NCBI RefSeq assembly: GCF_008386695.1
Contig: NZ_VUOC01000004.1
Span: forward strand, 1,180,327-1,244,326
DNA: 64,000 nucleotides
Origin: Chitinophaga agrisoli
GTDB lineage: Bacteria > Bacteroidota > Bacteroidia > Chitinophagales > Chitinophagaceae
Direction: 5' to 3'
The position numbers and the translations under genes are program-made. Below are positions 1 through 7,820 of this stretch, in pieces. A model generated the notes under the pieces. The model made no database searches and was not told the DNA's origin. It saw nothing but the letters and a program-made list of their open reading frames with translations. How positions within the stretch are numbered: position 1 is the stretch's first letter; the number at the start of each line of letters is the position of its first letter.

Positions 1-129
1 AAAATGTGCTACCTGTTCCGGTGAAAGACGGTACTGTTCCCATTCTGCAGCGGTTTGCGGCCATTTAAACAAGTCGCCTACCAGCTGGTGATGTACTGAA
101 AGGTCTTCAACTAGCTGTTTCATATACAT
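1..129 (-). CDS. N-terminal fragment, possibly a phytanoyl-CoA dioxygenase-like protein
   Basis: The frame opens at ATG 129 (or ATG 123) and runs off the left edge, so only about 43 residues are visible. It begins MYMKQLVEDL and ends with the segment LSPEQVAHF. A leader ending in an 'LTxEQxxxFxxxGY'-like helix is typical of PhyH-family Fe(II)/2-oxoglutarate oxygenases, and that is the only basis for the name. It lies 49 nt downstream of the NagB-like gene on the same strand and is probably the last visible member of the GH20-toroid-receptor-isomerase operon. The HxD...H iron triad would lie outside the window. Function is inference; the coding call is reasonable from the start codon and the operon context. 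Confidence 0.4.
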   Translation of the reverse strand, partial: MYMKQLVEDLSVHHQLVGDLFKWPQTAAEWEQYRLSPEQVAHF

Positions 130-178
130 GAATTTTAAGGTTTGCCTTTTTTAATATAGGCAAAAAAGGGCAAAGGGC

Positions 179-937
179 CTATACTATCCTTTGCGCGCTG
201 TGCCGGTCAAGGAACAGTATGGCGTCCGGATGGGTTCTTAGAATGGTGGAAGGATACTGTGGCGTTATCTCATCTTTCAGCGTATGCAGCACGGCCTCTG
301 CCTTGGTGGCGCCGGGCACCATGCAAAAAATATGGCGTGCCTGTAGCAAGGCAGGGATGGTGAGCGTATAGGCGTCTATGGGTACTTCTCCGGTGTACTC
401 AAAACAGCCTTCGTTCACCTGTTGTTGTTTACAGGCTTCGTCCAGGTCTACGATCTTCACCAGGCTGGGATCGTTAAAATCTGCTACGTGCGGATCGTTA
501 AAGGCCAGGTGACTGTTCTCCCCAATACCCATACACGTTATATCCACGGGGTACGTGCGCAACAGCGCTGCATATCTTTCACATTCCGCCGCCCTGTCTT
601 TGGCCTGTCCGTTAATGTAGTACACGTGCCGGAAGGGCACCTTGCCGAAGATCCTTTCTTTCAGGAATACGCCAAACAGGCGGTTATCGTTTTCCGGTAG
701 CATGGTGTACTCATCCATATGAAACGCCTGTATACGTTGCCAGTCGATATCCTGTTCTACCAGCGCATCCAGGAACTCGTTCTGGGAGGCTGCGGCGGCA
801 AAAATGATGTTCACCATCTCCTGCTCCTGCAGCAGCTCCCGGATGCGGGCAGCAGCCATTTCGGCCGCCGCCCTTCCCAGGGTTGTCCTATTCTCGTAGA
901 TCTGTACTTTTAACTGCTCTGCTAATAACTCTGTCAT
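179..937 (-). CDS. nagB: NagB-like glucosamine/galactosamine-6-phosphate deaminase (isomerase family)
   Basis: 252 aa, close to the usual 240-270 aa of the NagB/6-phosphogluconolactonase family. The family fingerprint FHMDEY sits at residues 72-77 and GIGENSHLAFND at 137-148. In E. coli NagB the matching residues are D72, D141, H143 and E148; here they read D75, N141, H143 and D148, so the ring-opening Asp is an Asn. The expected role is cytoplasmic conversion of an amino-sugar 6-phosphate to a ketose phosphate plus ammonia, but the altered active site leaves substrate and reaction open. It lies 39 nt downstream of the TonB receptor and after a GH20 gene, which fits amino-sugar catabolism. 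Family membership is sure; the exact substrate is not. Confidence 0.8.
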   Translation of the reverse strand: MTELLAEQLKVQIYENRTTLGRAAAEMAAARIRELLQEQEMVNIIFAAAASQNEFLDALVEQDIDWQRIQAFHMDEYTMLPENDNRLFGVFLKERIFGKVPFRHVYYINGQAKDRAAECERYAALLRTYPVDITCMGIGENSHLAFNDPHVADFNDPSLVKIVDLDEACKQQQVNEGCFEYTGEVPIDAYTLTIPALLQARHIFCMVPGATKAEAVLHTLKDEITPQYPSTILRTHPDAILFLDRHSAQRIV

Positions 938-976
938 TTTTGTATGTTGTATTGTTTAGTTATGTCTTAATGGTCT

Positions 977-3820
977 TTACAGTCTGAATTTCACGCCCGC
1001 ACGGCCCCAGTAGGAATAGAACTGTTTTTCATAGAGGCGGGATTTCTGGCCGAAATAATCCCTTTGCGGCGCGTTGGTGAGGTTCTGCGCTTCCACATAA
1101 ATGGTAAACCATTTATTGATCTGGTAAGAAGCGTTGGCATCTATCTGGGTACGTGCATCGCGGATCACATCCGTTTCTGCATCCTCGCCCAGGCTTACAA
1201 TGTAGGAGCCGTTGTAGTTAAGGTTGCCCTGTATAGTGAACCCTTTCAGGGAATAAGCCAGGGAAGCGTTGGCGCTGTGCGTAGCCTGACCAGGCAGTCT
1301 CAGTTTGGTGCGGAATTGCGCATCTGCATCGGAATGGCTATAGGTATAGTTGGCAAATACGGTAAAACCTTTCAGTATACCGGGCAGGAAAGTAAGGTTA
1401 GCCTGCGCGTTCAGTTCCAGGCCGTACACTTTAGCGGTATTACCGTTCAGGATCTGGTAGTAGCGCCAGTCTGTATACTTGTCAGCCCCATCAAATTCAT
1501 TGCCTTTTAGTGTGGTAACGCTGTTGTACTGAAACTTGTCAATCTTTTTATAGAATACGCCGGCAGACAGGATACCCAGGTTAGACAGGTATTTCTCCGC
1601 CATCAGGTCCAGGTTGGTGGAGAATGCGGGCTTCAGCTCCGGGTTACCGTCTGTAATGATCTCACTAAGTATGCTTATGATACGGCCCGGCACGAGGTCC
1701 ACAAAATTGGGACGGGAGTAGCCGAATGTTAAACCGCCACGAATAAGGGATGATTTGGTGATATCATATTTGGCCTGGATATTAGGCAGGAAGCGGGTGT
1801 AGCTGTTCTTTTTCTGTGTAAGCGTGGTAGAGGCCCATTCTTCATTCTGATCCTGTTCAATGATGTTGCCTTTATAATCCACATCTGTTTTTTCCACGCG
1901 CAAACCACCCAACAGCATTAAGCGGTTAAACTGTATACGGTTCATGAGGTAACCGGCGGTAACGGTCTCCACCGCGTCATAGTAATACGCATCCTGGCTA
2001 ATGCGGGTACCGGAAACGCTTTCCGTAAAAATGCCGTTATCCAGGTTCTCATTCTCATTGAAGAAGTTGATCGTTTTATCGCGGTCTACGCCTAATCCAA
2101 AGTTCATATTACCATCCAGCAGGTGATCGTCTACCTGGCTAAGGCCGGAGAAGTTGGTCAGTTTACCTGCAGCTGCATCGCCCGTGTAGTTGCTTACAAT
2201 AGTATTAGGCAGTTTAAAACGCCTGTTGTGCATGCGTTTTACTTTAGCCCCCGCTTTAAACATGGCGGCATTGTTCCCTATTTTATAGGGCAATTCGCCA
2301 TTCAGTTTGGCCACAAAGTTGTTGCCTTCTGTATTCCAGTAATCCCGTTCAACGGTATTATAAGTGAACAAAGACGCATCGTTGCGCCAGTCTGCGCCGG
2401 TGGTCATCAGGTAATCACTGGATACGTCGCGGATGCTAAGCGGAATATTACCGGTAATGAAGTTGAAGGTATTGGCCCTGTTCTCAAATTTTGAATTGCT
2501 GTAGAACAGGCCTGCATCCAGCTTCAGGCGGCCTATCTGTGTTTCGCCCTGCAGGTTGTAGTTAATGTTCATGTTATCTTCCGTACCTGCTTTTACCTCG
2601 TTATAGGAACGGCCTTTGGTCGTGATGTACTCGCCATCATCATCCACGGTGGTGTTCTTGGTTTGCATGCGGGTACGCTTGCGGTAACGGGTCAGTTCGT
2701 TATCACGGTCGCTGTACATGATATTGGCCACAATGCTGGTCACCGGGCTGAAATTATAGTCAATGGTAGCAGACGCGCCGGTACGGGTACGCTGATTTTC
2801 CACATAGAGGTAACGCATATCCGTAGGGAAATACACATCACCTTTGCCGTTCTCAAAATCATGTTTTTCCCAGACCTGTGCATTCACCTCATCATAACCG
2901 TTGGTGGTACGGTAGTAGCTGCCGGTGAGTATTACGCCCAAACGGCCGTTGGGATTAGCCGCATTCTGCAGGAAGCGTTTGCCTACAGACAGGTTGCCAA
3001 TGCCATTGGATTTTCCGCGCAGGTGGTTATAACCCAAACCAGCATCCACGGCCAGCCTTGTTTTCAAGGAGGTGGCGGTGGGTGATTTCATGTTAATGGC
3101 GCCGGCGATAGCGTCACCGTCCAGATCGGGCGTAAGGGTCTTCACTACTTCCATGGAGGATAATACGTTTACAGGTATAAGGTCGAGTGTGGCATTCCTT
3201 TCGCCATTCTCGCCGGTGCCCATGATCTGTTCGCCATTTACATTGATGTTGGTAAAATTGCCGGGGGTACCCCTCAGCTGTACGGTAGAACCTTCGCCGC
3301 TGCTGTTGCGGCCAATGGTAACGCCAGGCAGGCGCTGCATAGACTCTGCCACGTTCAGGTCCGGAAAGCGGCCCATTACATCTGCGGATACCACCTGTTT
3401 GATGTTATCGGCATTCCGTTGCTGGTTCAGCGCTTTCTGCTGGCCTTCCAGTACGCTGGACACGGTTACTGTAGACAGGTCCCTGGCGTTTGAAGCCATC
3501 TTCAGGTCTTTTACCGTGGTCTTACCACCAGCTACCTGTACGGTGATCTCTGCGGGTTTGTAGCCCATGTAGTTAACGACCAGCGTATAGCTGCCTTCTT
3601 TTACGCCCAGCAGCTCAAAGTTGCCGGCGGTGCTGGTGGCGGCGCCCCGGGTAGTGCCTTTTATCTGTACAGAAGCGCCGGGCAAAACATTGCCTTCCGC
3701 ATCGGTCACCTGTCCCTTGATATTGCCAAGCGTTTGCTGCGCCGATGCGTTATTTGCGCCACAAACCAGCAGTGCCAGTAAAAATACCAGCGACAGCATT
3801 TGATGAATACGTTGTTTCAT
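977..3820 (-). CDS. TonB-dependent outer-membrane receptor (TonB-Xanth-Caul type), no SusD partner
   Basis: 947 aa. A signal peptide (about residues 1-27, ending NNASA) is followed by a carboxypeptidase-regulatory-like beta domain (about 33-110), a plug domain (about 130-250, with PDLDGDAIAGAINMKSP) and a 22-strand-type barrel ending in VKFRL. The DLDGDAIAGAINMK segment is typical of the TonB receptors first described in Xanthomonas/Caulobacter, which import oligosaccharides using TonB-ExbBD energy. Neither a SusD lipoprotein nor a canonical SusC is encoded next to it, so uptake probably works without a SusD lid. It sits 40 nt downstream of the toroid gene and 39 nt upstream of the NagB-like gene, inside one minus-strand operon. 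The likely substrate is the oligosaccharide released by the neighbouring glycosidases. Confidence 0.93.
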   Translation of the reverse strand: MKQRIHQMLSLVFLLALLVCGANNASAQQTLGNIKGQVTDAEGNVLPGASVQIKGTTRGAATSTAGNFELLGVKEGSYTLVVNYMGYKPAEITVQVAGGKTTVKDLKMASNARDLSTVTVSSVLEGQQKALNQQRNADNIKQVVSADVMGRFPDLNVAESMQRLPGVTIGRNSSGEGSTVQLRGTPGNFTNINVNGEQIMGTGENGERNATLDLIPVNVLSSMEVVKTLTPDLDGDAIAGAINMKSPTATSLKTRLAVDAGLGYNHLRGKSNGIGNLSVGKRFLQNAANPNGRLGVILTGSYYRTTNGYDEVNAQVWEKHDFENGKGDVYFPTDMRYLYVENQRTRTGASATIDYNFSPVTSIVANIMYSDRDNELTRYRKRTRMQTKNTTVDDDGEYITTKGRSYNEVKAGTEDNMNINYNLQGETQIGRLKLDAGLFYSNSKFENRANTFNFITGNIPLSIRDVSSDYLMTTGADWRNDASLFTYNTVERDYWNTEGNNFVAKLNGELPYKIGNNAAMFKAGAKVKRMHNRRFKLPNTIVSNYTGDAAAGKLTNFSGLSQVDDHLLDGNMNFGLGVDRDKTINFFNENENLDNGIFTESVSGTRISQDAYYYDAVETVTAGYLMNRIQFNRLMLLGGLRVEKTDVDYKGNIIEQDQNEEWASTTLTQKKNSYTRFLPNIQAKYDITKSSLIRGGLTFGYSRPNFVDLVPGRIISILSEIITDGNPELKPAFSTNLDLMAEKYLSNLGILSAGVFYKKIDKFQYNSVTTLKGNEFDGADKYTDWRYYQILNGNTAKVYGLELNAQANLTFLPGILKGFTVFANYTYSHSDADAQFRTKLRLPGQATHSANASLAYSLKGFTIQGNLNYNGSYIVSLGEDAETDVIRDARTQIDANASYQINKWFTIYVEAQNLTNAPQRDYFGQKSRLYEKQFYSYWGRAGVKFRL

Positions 3821-3860
3821 TTGGCTGAGTTTTTGGATTGATAAAATGAAGTGTTGGTTG

Positions 3861-5114
3861 TTATTTATACTTTAAATGCAGGTAATCTGCAAAGAACCTT
3901 ACGGCAAAAGAGGTTCCTATATCCCGGTTGGTGAGCCATATTTTTCCTTCCTTTGAACGTGTGCGCGTTTCCAGTACGGCGCCCCGTAAGTTGGGGTCCG
4001 GGTGGTTTTGCGCATAACGATTCAGCATGAGCCATTGGGCTGATTTCTCTATATTCTTATCAAACTCCTTATATCCGTTCTCTGACAATGCTATCCATAC
4101 AATGCCGGCCAGCGCCGCTGCTGATCCGGTGGCAGATCCTTTGTCTGATGGCCTTCCGTTTAAATAGTTATCGTACCAGATGGTGCCATCCTTTTTCTGC
4201 GCCTTTGCAAAAGTGCGGGCGGTACGGGCAGCCCCTTCCAGGTATTTTTTATCGTGTGTTAGCTTGTAACATTCTATCAACGACTCTGCATACCATAGCG
4301 GAAAGCGCGGGTGAAAAGAATGCTCCGCCTCTGAGTTGGGCATAAAGCGCATCCATACCCCATCTGGCCCCTGCAGGTTCAGCAGGCTGTTACACAGGTT
4401 AATGAAGGCGTTGCGGAAAGCGGTATCACCAGACACCTCATAGGCGTCTTTGAACAGTGAGCCTTCTGTATTAGGCCGGGACACGTCATACAGTTCCTGG
4501 TCTTTCATAGCCTTTTCTTTCCAGAAGGGGCTGTATTCCTTGAGCACCTCGCCTGTTTTGATGTTCAGGTTATCATAACAGACCCCTTTATCCCGGTCGT
4601 ACATGTTTGCCATCATCCAGCGGGCAGCATTGGTAGCTACCTGCGCATATTTAGGATCTTTGGTCACGCGGGACAGCTCATAGATGCCGGGCGTACCATC
4701 TGACACGGTGGCAAACACTACAAAGTCAGGGCCTAACACATCCCCGTGAATGGCTTTTACCATGCCTTTCATTTTAGGATCGTCCTTTATTTCCAGGCCT
4801 ATCCAGTAGTTGCCGCCGTTTTTAGCCGCATCCAGGTAAGCCTGGTTGCCGGTCACCTTGTAGGCTTCCAGCAGGGCATATACGGCCTGACCAGTATGCC
4901 AGGGCACTTCGTAAGGGTACCATTTGCCTTCGGTAAGGTTATAATCGCAACGTGATTTTCCTTCTTCATCCAACAGTACGTTAGACACATAGCCGGCTGT
5001 TTCATTGATTGCGGTGATGATCTCCTCCTTTTTCAGCTGAGCGCTGACTTGTTGGGTGGGGAGTAAAGCGGCGGCTGTTAACGCAGTACATGCCGTTCTA
5101 CTAATCCACTTCAT
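3861..5114 (-). CDS. Secreted (alpha/alpha)-toroid protein, putative glycan-active enzyme
   Basis: 417 aa from the ATG at 5114, which gives a clean signal peptide starting MKWISRTA and ending QQVSA; an ATG at 5132 would add six residues. The mature protein is rich in paired helices with aromatic and acidic loops (VPWHTGQAVYALLEAY, FPLWYAESLIECY, GSATGSAAALAGIVWIA), as in six- or seven-hairpin toroids of glycoside hydrolase and polysaccharide lyase families. No catalytic signature could be matched to a named family. The start overlaps the end of the GH20 gene by 14 nt, so the two are translationally coupled and probably act on the same glycan in the periplasm. Secretion and fold are well supported; enzymatic activity is inference. 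Confidence 0.8.
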   Translation of the reverse strand: MKWISRTACTALTAAALLPTQQVSAQLKKEEIITAINETAGYVSNVLLDEEGKSRCDYNLTEGKWYPYEVPWHTGQAVYALLEAYKVTGNQAYLDAAKNGGNYWIGLEIKDDPKMKGMVKAIHGDVLGPDFVVFATVSDGTPGIYELSRVTKDPKYAQVATNAARWMMANMYDRDKGVCYDNLNIKTGEVLKEYSPFWKEKAMKDQELYDVSRPNTEGSLFKDAYEVSGDTAFRNAFINLCNSLLNLQGPDGVWMRFMPNSEAEHSFHPRFPLWYAESLIECYKLTHDKKYLEGAARTARTFAKAQKKDGTIWYDNYLNGRPSDKGSATGSAAALAGIVWIALSENGYKEFDKNIEKSAQWLMLNRYAQNHPDPNLRGAVLETRTRSKEGKIWLTNRDIGTSFAVRFFADYLHLKYK

Positions 5115-7629
5115 AACGGGTGCTTTTAGCATTCAGTTGATATTTATGTTTATGATTGGTGATAGCTATATCGTCTTCCAGGCGAAAAGTAAAGTACCAG
5201 GGCTGCTGTTGCGCGTTGCCCATTTTTAGTAGTATATGGTTCACGCCGGCTTTTAGCGGCAATGACAGGCGTTGTTCTCCCCCACCGGGTATTTCGCCAC
5301 AGGCAACACCATTGCAGTATACCAGCGTGCGGACGCCGGCGTCCAGGTAGGCGGTCACTGTGGCGGCGCTGTCTGTTTTTATCTGGCAATAGGCGTAGGT
5401 TATAGCAGCGCCGCCTTTATAGTGATATTTTTCATCCAGATCGATGATGCCGCCGTTCATGGATGGAAATTTTTGCCAGTTATAGATCTTTCCCGCGTAG
5501 CGTATAAAATCACCGGGCGAGGGCGTTTTTTTATCCGTTTTATCGGGCGTGTATAGAAAGTCAGGCACATCGCCATACTGTTTCACCGGCAGCGGGCCAC
5601 ATAACATCCAGTTCCGGAAATAACTGCGGTCTGTGACCATAATGTTCAGGTGTGTTGTGGTGATATCCGGGAGCTTATGCTGTGCTGCTGCCTGGCGTAG
5701 TTGCCCCTCGAGCTGGGCAAGAGCAGCGGACTTCTTTTCGTATGGCTCCAGTACTACATTGAGCCAGTAAGGCTGGTTTTCCTGCAGCCAGGCTTTTTTA
5801 AAACAGGCAGCCGCCGCTTGGTAACGTTTGGTCAGGGCCTGCAGCGTGTCTGCACAGGCCAGTATTTTTACGCTGGCCTGCTGTGGATTGGCCGGCATTA
5901 GCGCGGTAGCAGTGGTGTATTCGGTTACCATACCGGCTAAAAGCAGCCGGGTGGTGATCATGAGTTTATACTGGCTTATGGCGAACTGCAGGGCTGCTAT
6001 ATCTGCCGCATGGCTGCGCGGCGCGGCGGCGGCAATATCGCTTTCCGCCTGCTCCACTAACGCCAGGGCCGCTGTAGCGCTTGTATTGTTCAGGATGAGC
6101 TTTTTACCGTTTGCGGGTAAGATCTCCTGCTGCCACAGCTGATCGTTGAGATTGTAGGTAAGCGGTAAGGCGCGCAGCTCCATCAATTTAAATAAAGCCT
6201 TTACATACTGGCCGTTGCTGGTCTGGTAGGCGGTGGTCTCATAGCGCTGGTCAAAGCTGGCGTTCTGTGCGGTATCCAGGTTCCAGCTTCTGTCCGCCGT
6301 CATATATACTCCGTACCAGTCTGCATCAAAGAGATAGGCGCCGCCATCGTCCCATATGGTAGTGAAAGCGCCGGTAGCACCGTCTTGTTTGCCTTGCCGG
6401 AAAAAGCCGTTGATATTTGCTTTGGCCATTGCCATATCCGGGAACATGCGGTAGGAGTTGAGGATACCTGCGCATACCATGAACTGCAGGCCGCGTTTGG
6501 CGAAAGGTTTTGTCCAGGCGTCAAAATTGGGTTGATCGCCGTATTCCCAGGTCAGGTAGATCACGTCTTTAGGCAGCATGTCCAGCACGTCTTCATGTTG
6601 CAGGGCAATATCTCCCCACATCATCATCTGTTTGCCGTGCTGTTTTATCACATCGTACAGGAATTTCAAATGATCTGCGTAGAACTTAGCCACGCCTACG
6701 CTATCTACATAAGCTTTGGAGCGGCCTTTTCCTAGGCCAAAGGTCTCGTCACAGTTCACGTTGAACCAGGGCGCGCTGAAAGCGCCGCACAGCTCCCCTA
6801 TCACATCTGCCAGGAATTTGCGCGCTTTAGGGTCCCGCGGCGATATTAAACTGCTGCTCTCCCCCATGGCGTGGTATTGCGGTAATGAGAGTATTTTCTC
6901 AAAATGCCCAAATGACTGGAAGCTGCCTATTAATTGCATATGATAATTGGCTGCATAGGCGCTTAGCTCCTTTATCTGCGCAATGGTGAGCTTTCCATTA
7001 GCGGGCGCAAAATCAGGATGGGACAGCGGCTGTACTACATGCTCTATATAAAAGGAGAGGTAGTTGATCTTTAGCTCCGCCATTCTGGCGATCTGCTTTT
7101 TGATATAAGGCACTGTGGAGATGGGGCCGCGGCTGATATCGTCAAATATAACGCGGCGGCTGTAGGCCGGCCAGTCTACAATGCTAACATCCGTATGCCA
7201 ACCGCCACGTGTAAGCTGCTTTAGTGTTTGCAGACCGTAAAACAACCCTGTTTCTGTATTAGCGGCAATAAACCGGTCTTTGGTATTGACCACCAGCACA
7301 TATCCCTCCTGCCCTATGCTATCCAGGCTGCTGCCGGCATATTCTTTAGCCAGTCTATTATCCTTATCCAGTAATATAAGCGTAACAAGGGCTGGTTGTC
7401 CTTTTGCTTTCCCGCTGGTTGCAAATTGCTGCCAGTGAGCTGCCAGGCGGGCCTGCATTTGCTGGTCCGGGCCTGCACTTTGCCATTTCAGCTGCGTAGG
7501 AAATGATACCGGTTCCTGCCCGATGCTGCATTGCTGCGGATAAGGCATTACAGGCAATACAGCCGCTTTGACGTATGCTATATGCAATAGCATAGCCATT
7601 AATAGAAAAATCTTTCTACAAACAGTCAT
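5101..7629 (-). CDS. GH20 family beta-N-acetylhexosaminidase, secreted
   Basis: 842 aa with a signal peptide (about 1-22). The N-terminal part resembles the zincin-like domain that precedes GH20 barrels, with the linker GLFYGLQTLKQL. The TIM barrel starts around residue 155 (RRVIFDDISRG) and carries the catalytic Asp-Glu pair in NVNCDETFGLG, where most GH20 enzymes have GGDE, then MMWGDIAL and YLTWEYGD near the active-site end. A C-terminal beta-sandwich-like region follows (last about 150 residues). The expected reaction is removal of terminal GlcNAc/GalNAc from oligosaccharides in the periplasm by substrate-assisted catalysis. It is the first gene of the operon leading to the receptor and the NagB-like enzyme, with a LacI-type palindrome about 160 nt upstream of its start. 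Confidence 0.88.
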   Translation of the reverse strand: MTVCRKIFLLMAMLLHIAYVKAAVLPVMPYPQQCSIGQEPVSFPTQLKWQSAGPDQQMQARLAAHWQQFATSGKAKGQPALVTLILLDKDNRLAKEYAGSSLDSIGQEGYVLVVNTKDRFIAANTETGLFYGLQTLKQLTRGGWHTDVSIVDWPAYSRRVIFDDISRGPISTVPYIKKQIARMAELKINYLSFYIEHVVQPLSHPDFAPANGKLTIAQIKELSAYAANYHMQLIGSFQSFGHFEKILSLPQYHAMGESSSLISPRDPKARKFLADVIGELCGAFSAPWFNVNCDETFGLGKGRSKAYVDSVGVAKFYADHLKFLYDVIKQHGKQMMMWGDIALQHEDVLDMLPKDVIYLTWEYGDQPNFDAWTKPFAKRGLQFMVCAGILNSYRMFPDMAMAKANINGFFRQGKQDGATGAFTTIWDDGGAYLFDADWYGVYMTADRSWNLDTAQNASFDQRYETTAYQTSNGQYVKALFKLMELRALPLTYNLNDQLWQQEILPANGKKLILNNTSATAALALVEQAESDIAAAAPRSHAADIAALQFAISQYKLMITTRLLLAGMVTEYTTATALMPANPQQASVKILACADTLQALTKRYQAAAACFKKAWLQENQPYWLNVVLEPYEKKSAALAQLEGQLRQAAAQHKLPDITTTHLNIMVTDRSYFRNWMLCGPLPVKQYGDVPDFLYTPDKTDKKTPSPGDFIRYAGKIYNWQKFPSMNGGIIDLDEKYHYKGGAAITYAYCQIKTDSAATVTAYLDAGVRTLVYCNGVACGEIPGGGEQRLSLPLKAGVNHILLKMGNAQQQPWYFTFRLEDDIAITNHKHKYQLNAKSTRYEVD

Positions 7630-7789
7630 TATCTATGTCCTTGAAATTTTGCTTCTCTGATCCAGCTACGTGGTTAGTTTTCCCGTGAAATAAAAATAAA
7701 AATGTCCCCCCAATCTAAATGTTAAACTCCTGATGAGAAAAAGAGAAAAACTTACTTTAAAAAACTCTACTACTCTAATATAAAACAAT

Positions 7790-7811
7790 TTTCCGGTAAC
7801 GTACCCGGAAA
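7790..7811. promoter_or_regulatory. Candidate LacI-type operator upstream of the GH20 operon
   Basis: A 22-bp imperfect palindrome centred on a CpG between 7800 and 7801. The halves are TTTCCGGTAAC and GTACCCGGAAA, with 9 of 11 pairs matching. It shares the right half ACGTACCCG exactly with the palindrome at 13975-13990. A central CG with flanking symmetric arms is the normal form of LacI-family operators, and a LacI regulator is encoded at 15969-17042. It lies between the stop of the 954-aa lipoprotein gene and the GH20 start, so control of the GH20 operon is the natural reading. Binding is inferred. Confidence 0.55.
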
Positions 7812-7820
7812 TCTTAAAAA

